A DNA stretch of 64,000 nucleotides from Protea cynaroides (GCA_028583415.1 CM053272.1:72085439-72149438), one strand, 5' to 3'; counted from the first letter of the stretch, positions 45,680-57,690 are shown. Numbers and translations are program-made. Notes: generated from the letters alone by a model not told the origin.

Positions 45680-46215
45680 AAGATCCAAAAGAGATTTGGA
45701 AGAAAAGGAAAGAAAAGAGAGAGGAGACGTAAGAGAGAGAGAGATTTTTGGTTTTGGAGTAAATCCAAAAGAGATTTGGAAGAAAAGGAAAGAAAAAAGA
45801 GAGGAGACGTGAGAGAGAGAGAGATTTTTGGTTTTGGAGTAAGATCCAAAAGATGATTGAGAAGAAAAGGAAAGATGAGAAGAAGAGAAGAGATGTGAGG
45901 GAGGGATTTCTTGTTTTTGAAAGGAAATCCGAAAAAAAAAAAGAAAAGGGAAAGAAAAGAGGAAAAGGAAAGGGGAAGAGATCCGAGAAAAGGAAGGGAG
46001 GAAGAGAGAGAAAAAAAGAGGGAGAATAAAAGGAGAGAAAAGGACGGGAGGAAAAGGAGTTTTTGGGGGTTTTTGGGTCTCGGTTTTGGAAGAAGTGAGA
46101 AGAGAGAAAGAAAAGAAAAAAAGAGGGGAGAGGTTTTAGCAAAGAAGAAGAGGAGATCGAACTGAAGGAGAGGAGAAGAAGCCGAAGAAGAAGAAAGGAG
46201 AAGCAACTCAGGTAA
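45680..46215. repeat. Purine-rich tract with 84-bp tandem repeat
   Basis: About three copies of an 84-bp unit (AGATCCAAAAGAGATTTGG ... GAGATTTTTGGTTTTGGAGT) followed by AG-rich sequence. Reverse-strand open frames of Leu/Ser/Phe are artefacts. Confidence 0.85.
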
Positions 46216-47577
46216 GCCACTCCCTCTTCTCTGTTACTTTTTACTGCCTTGCTAAACCTGATATCCCCATTATTTGCCTACTCATAGAACCAGATCTACT
46301 AACCTACACAACACATCTCTCACATCTAAACCAATCCCTACCTCATGGCCAACATCTGCCCTCATTACTGGCTGCCTCTTTGTAACCTGTCATCCACCCT
46401 CAAACCCTTATCTTTCACTCTTTCATCACCACTTCATATCCACTATAGATTCCCAGTAATACCTCCTGACATGCAAACTGACCAATCATTATTGCACCAA
46501 ACCATCTTATTTCTATGCATGACTGACCACCCATCATCACAAGCTCTTTCTTACCTCTTTGTTCCATCTGTGCCTATCACCATTTAATACTCTTTATGAC
46601 CAGCAAACACCTGTCCAGACATACCCAGTCCAAGCTTCACCATCACCACCCACAAAACCCATCGACACTACCATCAAACTGACGTGCATGCAACCCCTCC
46701 ATCTATGACACACATTCTGCAAAAATTGTCAAAAACCATACTCCAGCCTCCATTCAAACCCAACACATGCAACCCCCATTCTAACCATCTCAGCAACCAT
46801 CCATTCATACCCGAATCCCATGTAAGCCACAACCATTCATACTGAAATCCCATGCAACTCATTATCGAGCATTGTATCACCCTACATTACTCTCCACTAC
46901 GACCCTATTGCAACACCAGACTACCATCTCATAGCCTCTCTCTTTTGATCAAACTGAAGATCATGAAATTGGATTTTATTTGGTACATTGATGCATGATT
47001 GGATCTTGGCCATATGATTAGAACTTTATTTTGATATATTGATGCATGATTGGATCTTAGCCACATTATTGGAATTTGATTTTTATATATTGATGCATGA
47101 TTGGATCCTAGCTACATGATAGAAATTGGATTTTTTATATTGAGCCATATGTAAATCAGAACCATTGATTTAGAATTCTATTTTTGATCATGATTATTGT
47201 GATGTTTGATCCCTTAATTTGAGCCTTAAATCTTGACATTATTTTAATGTGATAAATATGAGCCATAGGATGTTAAATTAATTTTGATCATTTGATGATA
47301 TTACTTGTGAGCCATCGATCTTAAATTTTATGTGATTTTAAGCAGTGAACCATTGGATTCTATGTTGATATGTATATCGTCTTCATGCTTACATGATTCT
47401 TGTTGTTTTGGAATGCTACACAAGCTTATTGCCATATTTGTCGGCCACATGCTTACTGTAATATTTATCTGCTTACTGCCATGTTTGGATGCATATTGCT
47501 ATGTTTGGATTGCTATCAATGCTATACTTGGAATGTTTTCACCTACCATATTTAATTTTTGGAAAGAAAATAGCAAT

Positions 47578-47790
47578 TAGGGTATAAAACCCTAAAAAAT
47601 GGAAAGAACAGCAGTAGGGTAGAAAACCCTAAAAATGAAAAGAATACAGCAATTAGGGAAAGTAAAACCCTAAAAATAGAAAGAATAATTAGGGCAAGAT
47701 AAACCCTAGAATAAAGAGAATAATTAGGGTATGAAACCCTAAAAAAAATGAAAATCACAATGAAAAGGGATAGGAAACCCTAGAAACCTA
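47578..47790. repeat. Telobox cluster (AAACCCTAAA)
   Basis: Six AAACCCTA motifs (about 47587, 47624, 47665, 47701, 47735, 47775), each paired with an inverted TTAGGG or TAGGGT nearby, in irregular units of about 40-50 bp. Confidence 0.8.
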
Positions 47791-47811
47791 AAAATGGAAA
47801 CAATAAAAATG

Positions 47812-48655
47812 GTTGAAATTTAGGCCTCACCCCTAGATCCTATTAACAAAAATAGAAAGAATTTGATACACATCCCAAATAAAAATGGTAGGGATTTAGG
47901 TCTCATCCTTAGATCCTATTAACAAAAATAGAAAAAATTTGATACACATCCCAAATAAAAATGGTAGGAATTTAGGTCTCATCCCTAGATCCTATTGATA
48001 AAAATGAAAACAATAAAAATGGTAGGAATTTAGGTCTCATCCCTAGATCCTATTAACAAAAATAAAAAGAATTTGGTACACATCCTAAATAAAAATGGTA
48101 GGAATTTAGGTCTCATCCATAGATCCTATTGACAAAAATAGAAACAATAAAAATGGTAAGAATTTAGGTCTCATCCCTAGATCCTATTAACAAAAATAGA
48201 AAGAATTTGGTACACATCCCAAATAAAAATGGTAGGAAATTAGGTCTCATCCCTAGATCCTTAACAAAAATAGAAAGAATTTGGTACACATCCCAAATAA
48301 AAATGATAGGAATTTAGGTCTCATCCCTAGATCCTATTGATAAAAATGGAAACAATAAAAATGGTAGGAATTTAGGTCTCATCCCTAGATCCTATTAACA
48401 AATATAGAAAGAATTGGTACACATCCCAAATAAAAATGGTAGGAATTTAGGTCTCATTCCTAGATTCTATTAACAAAAATAGAAAGAATTTGGTACACAT
48501 CCCAAATAAAAATGGTAGGAATTTAGGTCTCATCCCTAGATCCTATTAATAATAATAGAAAGAATTTGGAACACATCCCAAATAAAAATGATAGAAATTT
48601 AGGTCTCATCCCTAGATCCTATTGACAAAAATAGAAGGAATTTGGTACACATTCC
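47812..48655. repeat. 76-bp minisatellite, about 12 units
   Basis: Unit built from GAATTTAGGTCTCATCCCTA, GATCCTATTAACAAAAATAG and GGTACACATCCCAAATAAAA. Full 76-bp units alternate irregularly with shorter ones lacking the GGTACACATCCC part. Not seen in the related D LTR. Confidence 0.9.
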
Positions 48656-49402
48656 AAATCTAACTCTCTCAAATATTTTTGAACTACGTCGTACCTGATT
48701 TCTAGGGCACACCCTAGAATACATAGGCAATTTGGGAATCCCAAATATGGTACAAAGCCACCCATCAACCATACATCCAGCATAAACTTCAATTTGAACA
48801 AAAAAATCTAATTGAAGCACATGCATAAATCACTTTCATAATCTTTAATCACAAAACCCATTTTGAACTACGTTTTTTGACTTGATTTCCAGGATTGGAA
48901 TACGTAGACAGTTTGAGATGTCTTACACATCTCAGATTCACTCCATGACCGAACCATCTTTTGTTCGGTTCACTGTATAATATTCTACATTGCATTTGCT
49001 TGTTTATTTTCTTTAAAACATCATTGGCTGAACCCTGGATTAGAATTACTTAGCAACTTGGTTTAGGAAATCCCCCATTGAACCCTAGTCATCCAATTGA
49101 CCAAGCACAGTCAAAATTATAGTTTAAGAAAAGTTTAGGAGGCCGATATTGATCGGGCGGTTTGGGTGCCTAACACCTTCCCATAACCGTACCCTGAATA
49201 CTTACCCGATCTCTTGCAGACCAAAGAACTAATACATTGGGTCACGAGTCAATAGAAGTCTTACCTTATGCTGAGGCTACATTTTTTAGAGGTCCTAGAC
49301 CTTAATCTAGGTGGCGACTCCAACAGAACATTGATCTTCATCGATGCGGATCCACATTCATCCCGAGGAGGATCATCGATTTCTCAAGGTCCTCACAAAT
49401 AC

Positions 49403-50120
49403 CCTTTCAAGGTCCAAGGTGATGTTAGGAGTAGTCCTACCTTTTTCAAGGTTTTCTTTCATTGTTCTCAGATAGGGGTCAGATTGAATAGCTGCCTTTG
49501 CTTCGTCTATCAGATCAGGTACAATCTTCAATGTAGCAAACATGTTTGAGAATTGATGAATAAACCCTAGGTCGGTTGAATCACCTAGTTTATCGATCAC
49601 GAACTGCTCATTGCCGCATTTGAATACTCTTCATGTGTCACACATTGCAGCATTTATGCTAGCTTCTCCCTGTGACTTTGTCATTGCTTTTCTGCTTAGT
49701 GCATCGGCCACTACATTAGCCTTTCCTGGATGATACTGGATATCACAATCGTAATCCCTTAGCAACTCCAACCATCTTCTCTGTCTCATGTTCAACTCCT
49801 TCTGATTGAAAAGATGAGTGAGACTCTTATGATCTGATTTAATCTGAAATTTCTCTCCATACAAATAATGTCTCCATATCTTAACAGCATGTACCACTAC
49901 AACTAGTTCCAAGTCATGAGTTGGATAATTTTTCTCATGTGTCTTTAATTGTCTAAAAGCATATGCAATTACTTGCTCTCCTTGCATGAGAACACGTCCC
50001 AAACCTAATCTAGACACATCTGTCAAGATAAATGGTTTTGCTAGAATCAGAATAGTCAAGATGGGAGCTGATATTAATCTTGTCTTCAATATTTGGAAAC
50101 ACTCTTCACATTGATCGATC
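49403..50120 (-). pseudogene. E RNase H and linker
   Basis: RNase H reads ILTDVSRLGLGRVLMQGEQV (TDAS changed to TDVS, the Asp kept), NYPTHDLEL, KSDHKSLTHLFNQKELNMRQ and DIQYHPGKANVVADALSRKA to about 49640. The linker (49600-49403) reads FIHQFSNMFATLKIVPDLID to TPNITLDLERV, where the solo LTR interrupts. Confidence 0.87.
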
Positions 50121-50900
50121 CAAACAAACTACACTCCTTTCTTAGTCAGACTGGTGAGTGGTACTGTGATTCTTGAGTAATCTCCCACGAATCGTTGATA
50201 ATAACCAGCTAAACCTAAGAAACTTCTGATTTCAGCAACATTCTTAGGTGCTTCCCATTTTACAATGGCTTCAATCTTGCTAGGATCCACTTTGATTCCT
50301 TCAGCGGATACAACATGGCCTAAGAAAGTGACTTCATTTAGCCAGAATTCACACTTTGTAAATTTAGCGTAAAACTTCTCTTTTCTTAGTCGCTGTAGAG
50401 CGGCTCTTAGATTTGTGATATGAGTTTCTTTATCCTTAGAGTAGACTAGTATGTCGTCAATGAATACAATGACTGACGTATCCAACATATCGTGGAATAC
50501 CCGATTCATAAGTTTCATAAAAGTTATGGGTGCATTAGTCAATCCAAAAGAAAATTAAAAATTCATAATGTCCATATCTGGTTCTGAAGGCTGTCTTTGG
50601 AATATCGCCTTCCTTAATCTTCAATTAATGTTATCCAGACCGAAGATCAATTTTGGAGAACACTTTGACACCTTGCAACTGGTCGAATAAGTCATCGATC
50701 TAAGGCAATGGATACTTGTTCTTGATCGTGAGTTTGTTCAATTCCCGATAATCTATACAAAGTCAAACGCTACCTTCCTTTTTTTTCACAAACAATCAGC
50801 GCTCCCCATGGTGATATACTGGGTCGAATATAACCCTTGTCCAGCAGTTCTTCTAATTGTACCTTCAGTTCCTTCAGTTAAGTAGGAGCCATTCGATAGG
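50121..50900 (-). pseudogene. E reverse transcriptase
   Basis: Open from TNAPITFMKLMNRVFHDMLD (50542) to LAGYYQRFVGDYSRITVPL (50129), with intact FIDDILVYSKD (about 50475-50440). Upstream, the KEGD...FRTRYGH and IDYRELNKL blocks are present but broken by stops and short indels near 50550-50890. Confidence 0.88.
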
Positions 50901-51238
50901 GTGCCTTAGATACTGGTGCGGCTCTAGGTATAAAGGTTTATAATGAACTCTGTCGCTCGATCAGGTGGCAATCCTAGTAATTCCTTAGGAAATACATTCA
51001 GAAATTCACACACAACTTCAATATCCTCCATTCGTGGTGCTTCCTTGGTGAGGTCGACCATAGACACTAACTACCTAACTCCTCTTTTCTCGAGGCAACT
51101 TCTAGTTTTTAATGCCGAAAGAATGAGTTTTCAATTACGGGGAAGTTTAGTTCCAATAAAATTGAATTTTGTGCCTTCCGTGTTTTTAAATGATATCTTC
51201 TTCTCAATACAAATCAAACTCGCAGAATGCTGGGATAA
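50901..51238 (-). pseudogene. E protease, C-terminal part, cut by F
   Basis: From 51238 leftwards: the second half of the protease (DWLSQHSA-type end at the cut, CIEKKISF, FIGTKLPRN) and the spacer DRATEFIINL leading to RT. The equivalent in element G continues without break (17580-17600), showing that F entered at 51238. Confidence 0.85.
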
Positions 51239-51870
51239 TGTAAGACCCATATCGTACTAATCCGGTCTTACCACCTTGTACAAGGTCTTCCTATCATGGT
51301 CGGACCAAGTAGACCAAGTGCGTGAAGAAACCACAAGGCTAGGTATGTAATTCAAACCATAAATCATCTAATTGAGACGTGTGGTTGCATACCTAAACAG
51401 GTGTGGTCAACCACACCTTAGAATAATGACCACTAGAGTCTAGGACATGTAGTTGTAGATTTGGGATGTGTGGTCGATGGATCCTGTGACCCCCTGTGCG
51501 ACCACATGATATAATTGACTCCGAAATTAGGAAACCTTCTTAATCTGAAGGGGGTTCTTTCCTAATCAAAGTAGGACTATATATGAAGGGTTTTCTTCTA
51601 TATATAAGACGTCCCTTAGCCTTTTTTATTCTTTTAGAACTCAAACTGAAAGAGAGAGAAAGAGAGGATGAGGAAGAGAAGCAGAATTGAAGAGGAAGAC
51701 TAAGAGAAGGAATTTCAGAAAGAGCTCTGATTCTTCAGCAAGGTTAAGGTATGAAAACATCCCATACATTAGTTGAATGCCTAGAATAGATCATGGAGGA
51801 AGTATTGATTCAAAGTAGGATCTCAACCATGAGACCCATAGACAAAAACTCAAAGGAAATCCATGAAGAG
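51239..51870 (+). repeat. Chromovirus LTR F, 5' 632 bp
   Basis: Starts TGTAAGACCCATATCG, resembling but distinct from the A LTR. It has GTGTGGTCAACCACACC-type words (51375-51520), a TATA box TATATATAAG (about 51599) followed by ACGTCCCTTAGCC, and a purine-rich leader. Cut at 51870 by element D; the rest of F lies beyond the window. Confidence 0.83.
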
Positions 51871-52212
51871 TGTAAGCACCCCATTTTGGTCACCCTCAAC
51901 ATAAGTGAACCAATATGGCAGGTTTTCGGCCTTTAACCCAAAGGCTGGTGATTCTCTAATGAACCCTATAGTAGGGTCATAGGCTATTACCTTCTTGGAT
52001 GAATAGGTCGTGAAATTTTCTTCGAAATGAGACCGGAATCATAAAATTCTGACGTCAAACAAGGAAGATATCGCAGTTTGAAAGTGCAAGGGCATTTACG
52101 TAATTATCGTATGATGCATGCATTATCATTCAAACTTCAAGACATCATATCTTGGTCATCTGATATCAAAATTAGATGATTTAAAGGCCAATATTTCTTA
52201 TTTTTAGTCCTC

Positions 52213-52860
52213 TTCAAAGTGGACGTAAAAAATTTCAGGTAGAAGTCACCAGTGGGCCCCATGCAAGCATTCATGCAAAATTATCGTTAGAACTTCAAAG
52301 CTTCATATCTTTGTCGTTCTATGTCAGATTCAGATGATTCTAAGGCCATTATTTTTCATTTGTAATGTTCTACAAAGTGGACGTAAAAAATCTCGGGTAA
52401 AAGTCTCCAAAGGATCCCATGCAAAATTACACATGGAAATGGTCATTTAATCTTCAAAAATTCATATTTTGATCACCCCATATCCAAATTAGGTAATTTC
52501 AGTTTCATTATGTTCCATTTTTAGTACTCTACAAAGTGGACGTGAAGGATTTTCGGTAGAAGTCTCTGAAGGGTCCCATGCAGAATGGTCAGTCAAATTA
52601 TCGATAATTGGCTTGCTTAAACTTCAGAAATTCATAAGTTGGTCATTTTATTTCCAAATGAGGTGATTCAAATTCCAATATTCTTCATTTTTAATGTTCT
52701 ACAAAGTGAACGTAAAAAATTTAGAATAGATGCTATCGAAAAATTTCATATGGAAGGGTGATAGAAATGGACTATAAAATATCAACCTTGGTCCAAACCA
52801 ACTTAACCGAGCTTAGTCTAACTTAGCCCGGCCCTGCTCAGACCAATCCAGACCAAGTAA
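52213..52860. repeat. 160-bp tandem repeat, four units
   Basis: Unit starts at 52213, 52372, 52532 and 52695 (CTACAAAGTGGACGTRAAA). One unit more than in the solo LTR. Confidence 0.8.
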
Positions 52861-52922
52861 TGTCAGTCCATATGCATGCATTTTCTTTTATATGTGTATA
52901 ATGTATAATATATTATTGTATA

Positions 52923-52955
<33 letters not shown>

Positions 52956-53123
52956 ATTTATATATTTTTTATATATTATATATATATATATATATTATAG
53001 GAAAGAGAGAGGAAAGAGAGGCCATGGAAAGAGAGAGGAAAGAGAGGCCGTGGGAAAAAAATGGGAGAGAAAGAAAAAAAGGAAAGTGAGAAGAAAAAAA
53101 AGAAAAAAGATCCCTTTCACGTT

Positions 53124-53613
53124 TTCTAGAAAGAAAACGTGAACGAGAGAAAAAAAAAAGCAAGGAAAGAGGAAGGAAAGAAAAAAGAAAAAAAAAAGAA
53201 GAAGAAAAAGAAAAAAAGAAAAAAAGGAAAAGTTTTCTAGAAAGAAAACGTGAAAAGGGAGGGAGAAAGGAAAAAAGGAAGGAAAGGAAGGAAGAAGAAA
53301 AGGAAAGAAGAAAGAAAGGAAAGAGAGAAGGAATTTTCTAGAAGAAGTAAAGAGAAAAAGGAATGAGAGAAGGGATTTTCTAGAAGAAAAGGAGAAAAAG
53401 GAATGAAAGGAAGAAGAAAAAACTTGGGAAGGAAGAGAAGAAAGGAAAGAAGAAAAAATGGAAAGAAAGGATTTTCTAGATGGAAAAGAAGAAAAGGAAG
53501 GATGAGAGAAGAAGGAAAGAAGAGGAGAGGATTTTCTAGAAGAGGGAAAAGAAGAAAAAAGAAAAAAAAATATTTTCTAAAAAAAAAGAAAAGGAAAGAA
53601 GGATCTTCTAGAA
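53124..53613 (+). promoter_or_regulatory. Candidate heat-shock-element array
   Basis: Six perfect TTCTAGAA dyads (53124, 53235, 53336, 53378, 53534, 53606) and two one-base variants (53474, about 53573) in 490 bp. Each fits nTTCnnGAAn, the core of a plant heat-shock element, within a GAA-rich context. Two are embedded in a longer dyad around CGTTTTCT / AGAAAACG (53120-53141, about 53231-53252). The last lies 14 bp before the TATA box. Confidence 0.6.
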
Positions 53614-53627
53614 GAGGAGAGAAAAAG

Positions 53628-53637
53628 TATAAATAGG
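53628..53637 (+). promoter_or_regulatory. Canonical TATA box of D LTR
   Basis: TATAAATAGG, followed about 30 bp downstream by purine-rich leader. The best core-promoter match in this LTR. Confidence 0.7.
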
Positions 53638-55744
53638 TCAAGAGAAGAGAGAGGAGGCTTCTTTTTCCCGACCAAAAGGAGAGGAGGACGTGAGGGAGAG
53701 GGAGAAAATGTTAGAGAGGGAGAAAGAGAGAGAGAAGAAAAGAGAAAAAAGAGAAAAGAGAAGAAGAAAAGAGATAAAGAGAAGAGAGAGAGAAGCAGAG
53801 GAGAGGAGAAGAGGATTCGCATTCAAAGGTCTTGATACGACCTCCAATCATCGACATTGATGGTTGAAACTCGATTCGAGTACAAGGTTATTACTCTAAA
53901 CAAATTTAGGGGTCGTTAGAATGCTCGAATGTCAATTTTGCTTGAAAAAGACTAATTTCCATGAAATCTCAATCAGGAATGCTCTATTACATGCTTGTTA
54001 ATGTTAGGATGCCTATGTCTAGCATTTTTCATGAATGATAATTTGTCTAAGCTATTTAATGATAAAGTTTTGAATGATATGTGATGACGTTTGATGTTTT
54101 TTGTAAATTTCATAAAGTGGTTTTTTAATCTGAAATTTCTAAATTTAAGATTCAAATTTAGGACGTACATCACATGTATTGTTTCTTGGATTTTGAAGCC
54201 CAAATTTTTATGGGAGTCTCTCTGATAAGTTAGAAGACTACCTTAAAAATTTCGTTCCATTCGAAATTGGAAAAATACATCAAAAAATTTGTCTTTGACA
54301 TTGCCATTTTACTCGAATGTAATGCAATCCTCCATCAGAAAAGCTCAAGACAAGGGTCTTATGCCATAATCAGAAAATCCACTTCATATGAACTTTTTAT
54401 ACATGAAATTCTTCTAAAAAATGGCACTAATTTTGTATTTTTTAATTTTTTATTGAATTGATATCAATTTTTAAGTGCATAGTGCTCTGATTTTGAATCT
54501 GTCATGATGTACTGATTTGCATGATTGAAAAGAATCATTTTTCACAACGAAAATATGCTATTTTAACTTTTTTTATGAACTTTTAGATTAGACAGTTATC
54601 TACATAGGCATATGTCTGTATTTAATTTTCATTAAGTATAGGATTTTATTTGGAATTTATGGTGCAACTGGTCAATAATCTGGAACAGATTTGGGCAGTG
54701 CACATGTTCGGTCTTAGGGAATATTTTTGACCTATTTTTGCTTTCTGTTGGGATTCGACTCCTTTAATATGAAAAAACGTTGAGCTTGATTTGAGTTATA
54801 GTAAACCTACTTATGGTCATTCTTGTGTAATGTGACAGAATCTGAATACAGTTCATAGCTTTGTCCATTATCTGAAAACTTGTGTCACATTATTGACAAT
54901 TTTGAGTTATTAATCTTTCCAATTGTCTTCATAAAAATTACAATTTTTCAAAGAACATTGAACATATGTTTTTTAATAATTTTTCACTTCTCAAAAAAAA
55001 ATTTCATTGATGTCTCATTCATTGTAACATGCAAATTGGTTGTTTGAGTAAATTCTGCCATATTTGGCTATATTTGGAGCATTCATATACTTTGTTTGGA
55101 TTGTGCATATCATATTTGCCATATTCCATGCGTTGCTATATTTGGTAGAATAAATTTTTTTTCCATATTTAGTAAAATCTTAATTTCTTACCATTTTTAA
55201 GTCTTACTATGCTTAGAAAATAGCATATAGGATCTTTCCTTTTTTGAAAAATTCATGTCACATATGCATTTTATGATTGGTACTTACCATATTGATATAT
55301 AGATGCATATTAGATCTTGTCATATTAGATCTTGCCATATTAGATCGTGCCATCTTAGATCTTGTCATATTAGGTCTTGCCATGCTTAGATTAGCATATT
55401 AGATCTTACCATATTAGGTTCTTGCCTTATTTGCAATGCATGTCATATTAAGGAGATTTTCATAATCTTACTATATGTTGTGATAGTTACCATAAATATC
55501 ATACATGCCATGCTTAGAATATTCTATTTTTGATAATAATTTAATTTATGCAACACCCTAGTCGAACTGCCATATCTGTACACCTAGCAAACATATTAGG
55601 TGTGGGGACGTGTATTTAGGCACCAACATTCTTGGGAAGGGCATAATGGGAATAATAAAAATCTTAATAAAGAAAGAGAATGCTTTGCCAAACTTTCCAA
55701 AATTAGAACTTAGGACGAAAAGGTAATTCAAGACGATTTCCACC

Positions 55745-56190
55745 TCACAGTAAACCCTAAACCTAGAATAGGTTCTCAATCCTAAACCTAGAATAGGTTC
55801 TAAACCCTAAATCTAGAACAGGTTTTCACATTCTAACCTAGAACAGGTTATCCCATCAATTTTGAACTACACGGATTCTAATTCTTAGGGCAAACCCTAG
55901 GATACGTAGGCTATTTGGGAGAATCCCAAATTCGGATCCAAACCTCAGTCCACTTGGACTATCCATAGATCCACTAGGATATTTATCCACATTCTAACCC
56001 ATAACGGGTTATCCACATTTTGACCCAAATAGGGTTATCCACATTTCAACCCAGATAGGGTTATCCACATTTCAACCTAGATAGGGTTATCCATATTCCA
56101 ACCCATAAAGGGTTATCCATATTTTGACCCAGATAGGATTATCCTTAGATCCACTAGGACTATCTATTAGTTCGTATGGACTATCCAGAT
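55745..56190. repeat. Telobox-containing and 29-bp minisatellites
   Basis: TAAACCCTAAACCTAGAA and TAAACCCTAAATCTAGAA units with AGGTTYT (55750-55850), then about seven units of GGGTTATCCACATTTYRACC (55975-56150). Confidence 0.8.
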
Positions 56191-56643
56191 CCTAACCCAT
56201 AGGGTTTCTCATCATTTCAAGCATAAAATTCAACTTAAACAAAGAACTTAATCATGCACAAGCATAAATCACAGCCATAAACTTTAATCACACCTGAACT
56301 ACGATGGTAAACATGATTTTTAGAATAATTCCGTAATAAGTAGGCAATCTGATGGATACAGATTCGGTTCAATGATATCAAACCACTTGGTTTGGTTTGG
56401 TTTAATAGATAGAGTTTAGCATAGGAAAGGTATAGGGGACCAATCTCGATCGGGCGGTTTGGGTGCCTAACCCCTTCCCATAACCGTAACCTGATGCTTA
56501 CCCAATCTCTGATGGACCAGAAATCCAATCTAAGGGTCATGAGTCAATCGAAGTCTTACCTTGGGGGTGAGATTTCACATTTTAAAGGTCTTAGACCTTA
56601 ATCTAGGTGGCGACTTCCAAGATTTTCATCTTTGTCCTCACAG

Positions 56644-56661
56644 TGGCAACTTCACTAGGGA
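56644..56661 (+). other. Primer binding site of D (candidate)
   Basis: TGGCAACTTCACTAGGGA begins one base after the LTR end. A related GTGGCGACTTCC lies 30 bases earlier inside the LTR. Tat/Ogre elements typically have a TGGCGACTCC-like site; I did not assign the tRNA. Confidence 0.65.
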
Positions 56662-57690
56662 TATAAACGTCAGACTCCTAAATGAAAACTTTTCTTGTGT
56701 GAATTGGATGCTAGCTCTTAGGATACTATATTTATGCTTATATCATATTGTTTTGGGGGGAATGGGTTTTATCACACATTCGTGCGAGTAGCCGAACCGG
56801 GTCCCATATAGATGGGGCAGCCCGCTATGCGAAACACACAACCTTGGCCTGTACTCTGTGAGACCACGATTGGCTAGCAGCCTCTAACTAACATTTTTTG
56901 GGTCTGCCCGAGAATGCGTTATACTACTCCACGTCGCTTAGATCCTTGCAACATAGTATATAAAGGGATTGGGGGCCAATTATTCATCGTGCATTCGGTG
57001 ATAGGTTACCCCATCCTTGTCAAGGTGGCCTTTTCTATCCTAACCCAGATTGTAGCCCAATGTTTATTATTTTCTGTTCATCCCTGAACCGACCCAGTAA
57101 AATCTGCTTAACCATGACATCTATGCTCGAGACGTCAAAGTTCTGCCCGTTTTTGTCCTCGATTGGTCAACATGATAGAATCTACACGATGAACATCTTG
57201 AACTCTCACCCATTGGGAGTATGAGGTATGTATACACTTGTTCTACATCATAGTAGACGGTCACTATACACCCTCCATTAAGTAAGCTCGATGTGTCGAA
57301 TCTCTCATTGTTAACACGTCGATTTTGAAAAATGAACAGAAAATCCCTGTCGAGACATAGATACCATGGTCAAGAAGAAATTTACTAGTTTGTTCAACTA
57401 TGAACCGCTTTTGCTAACCATCCCTAATAAGGACGACGGATTAATATATCCATTTCAATTTCATCGAATTCGGTAATCCAATTGGCCAGACCTTGGTACC
57501 ACTGATTATCCATTTTGGAATCACGAGGTCCCAAGACTGAACACATGGCTTTATCAAATTCAATTAAATTGACTTGGATAATGTTTACCTGATCACTTTT
57601 ATGAAGGAGCTAACTCTTGTTTGGTTGAGTCATCCTTGATTGTGTATGTAACTTCTTTCCACTCCCGTCATCTTAGAGTCCTAATATTTA
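56662..57690 (+). other. D untranslated leader
   Basis: About 1 kb with no supported gene or RNA structure. Separates the primer site from gag, as usual in Tat elements. Confidence 0.55.

Larger units (their letters stand above)
44606..49397 (+). repeat. Solo Tat-type LTR inserted in E
   Basis: 4792 bp, flanked on both sides by AATAC (44601-44605, 49398-49402) and splitting E exactly between its RNase H-integrase linker and integrase. It starts TTTAAGCACCCC (the partner family starts TGTAAGCACCCC) and ends GTCCTCACA. No internal region is present, so it is a solo LTR left by LTR-LTR recombination. Same family as the LTR of D (51871-56642), but with different internal minisatellites and no TTCTAGAA array. 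Confidence 0.9.
40887..51238 (-). mobile_element. Chromovirus E (Tekay-like), minus strand, interrupted twice
   Basis: Enters at its 3' LTR on the left. Reading from the right: protease (from 51238), RT, RNase H, linker, [solo Tat LTR 44606-49397], integrase, chromodomain, purine tract, 3' LTR 43219-40887. It is cut inside the protease at 51238 by LTR F; its gag and 5' LTR lie beyond the window. Its LTR is the same family as element L. Confidence 0.88.
52998..53820 (+). repeat. Purine-rich tract of D LTR
   Basis: Almost pure A/G on the plus strand, broken mainly by TTTTCTAGAA islands. Long reverse-strand Phe/Leu/Ser frames here are compositional. Confidence 0.88.
51871..56642 (+). repeat. 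5' LTR of element D
   Basis: 4772 bp, TGTAAGCACCCC ... GTCCTCACA. From the start: 160-bp repeat, AT-rich stretch (52900-53000), purine-rich tract with TTCTAGAA array, TATA box, a 2 kb unique part, short CATATTTGGTAGAAT / TTAGATCTTGCCATA repeats (55080-55560), telobox-containing repeats and a 29-bp GGGTTATCCACATTT minisatellite. Confidence 0.92.

Noticed and set aside
45522..46220. Reverse-strand open frame of over 200 codons, Ser/Leu/Phe rich
   Set aside because: It reads an AG-rich tandem tract within an LTR; the composition explains the lack of stops and there is no domain.
47812..48655. CRISPR-like regular repeat
   Set aside because: Repeats are contiguous 76-bp tandem units without unique spacers, inside a plant LTR.
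49268..49372. Primer-site-like GTGGCGACTCC inside the solo LTR taken as the LTR end
   Set aside because: The 5-bp duplication AATAC and the shared ending GTCCTCACA place the LTR border at 49397, about 80 bp further.
53237..53847. Overlapping Phe/Leu/Ser and Lys/Arg/Glu-rich frames
   Set aside because: Purine-rich LTR tract; both strands stay open by composition alone.
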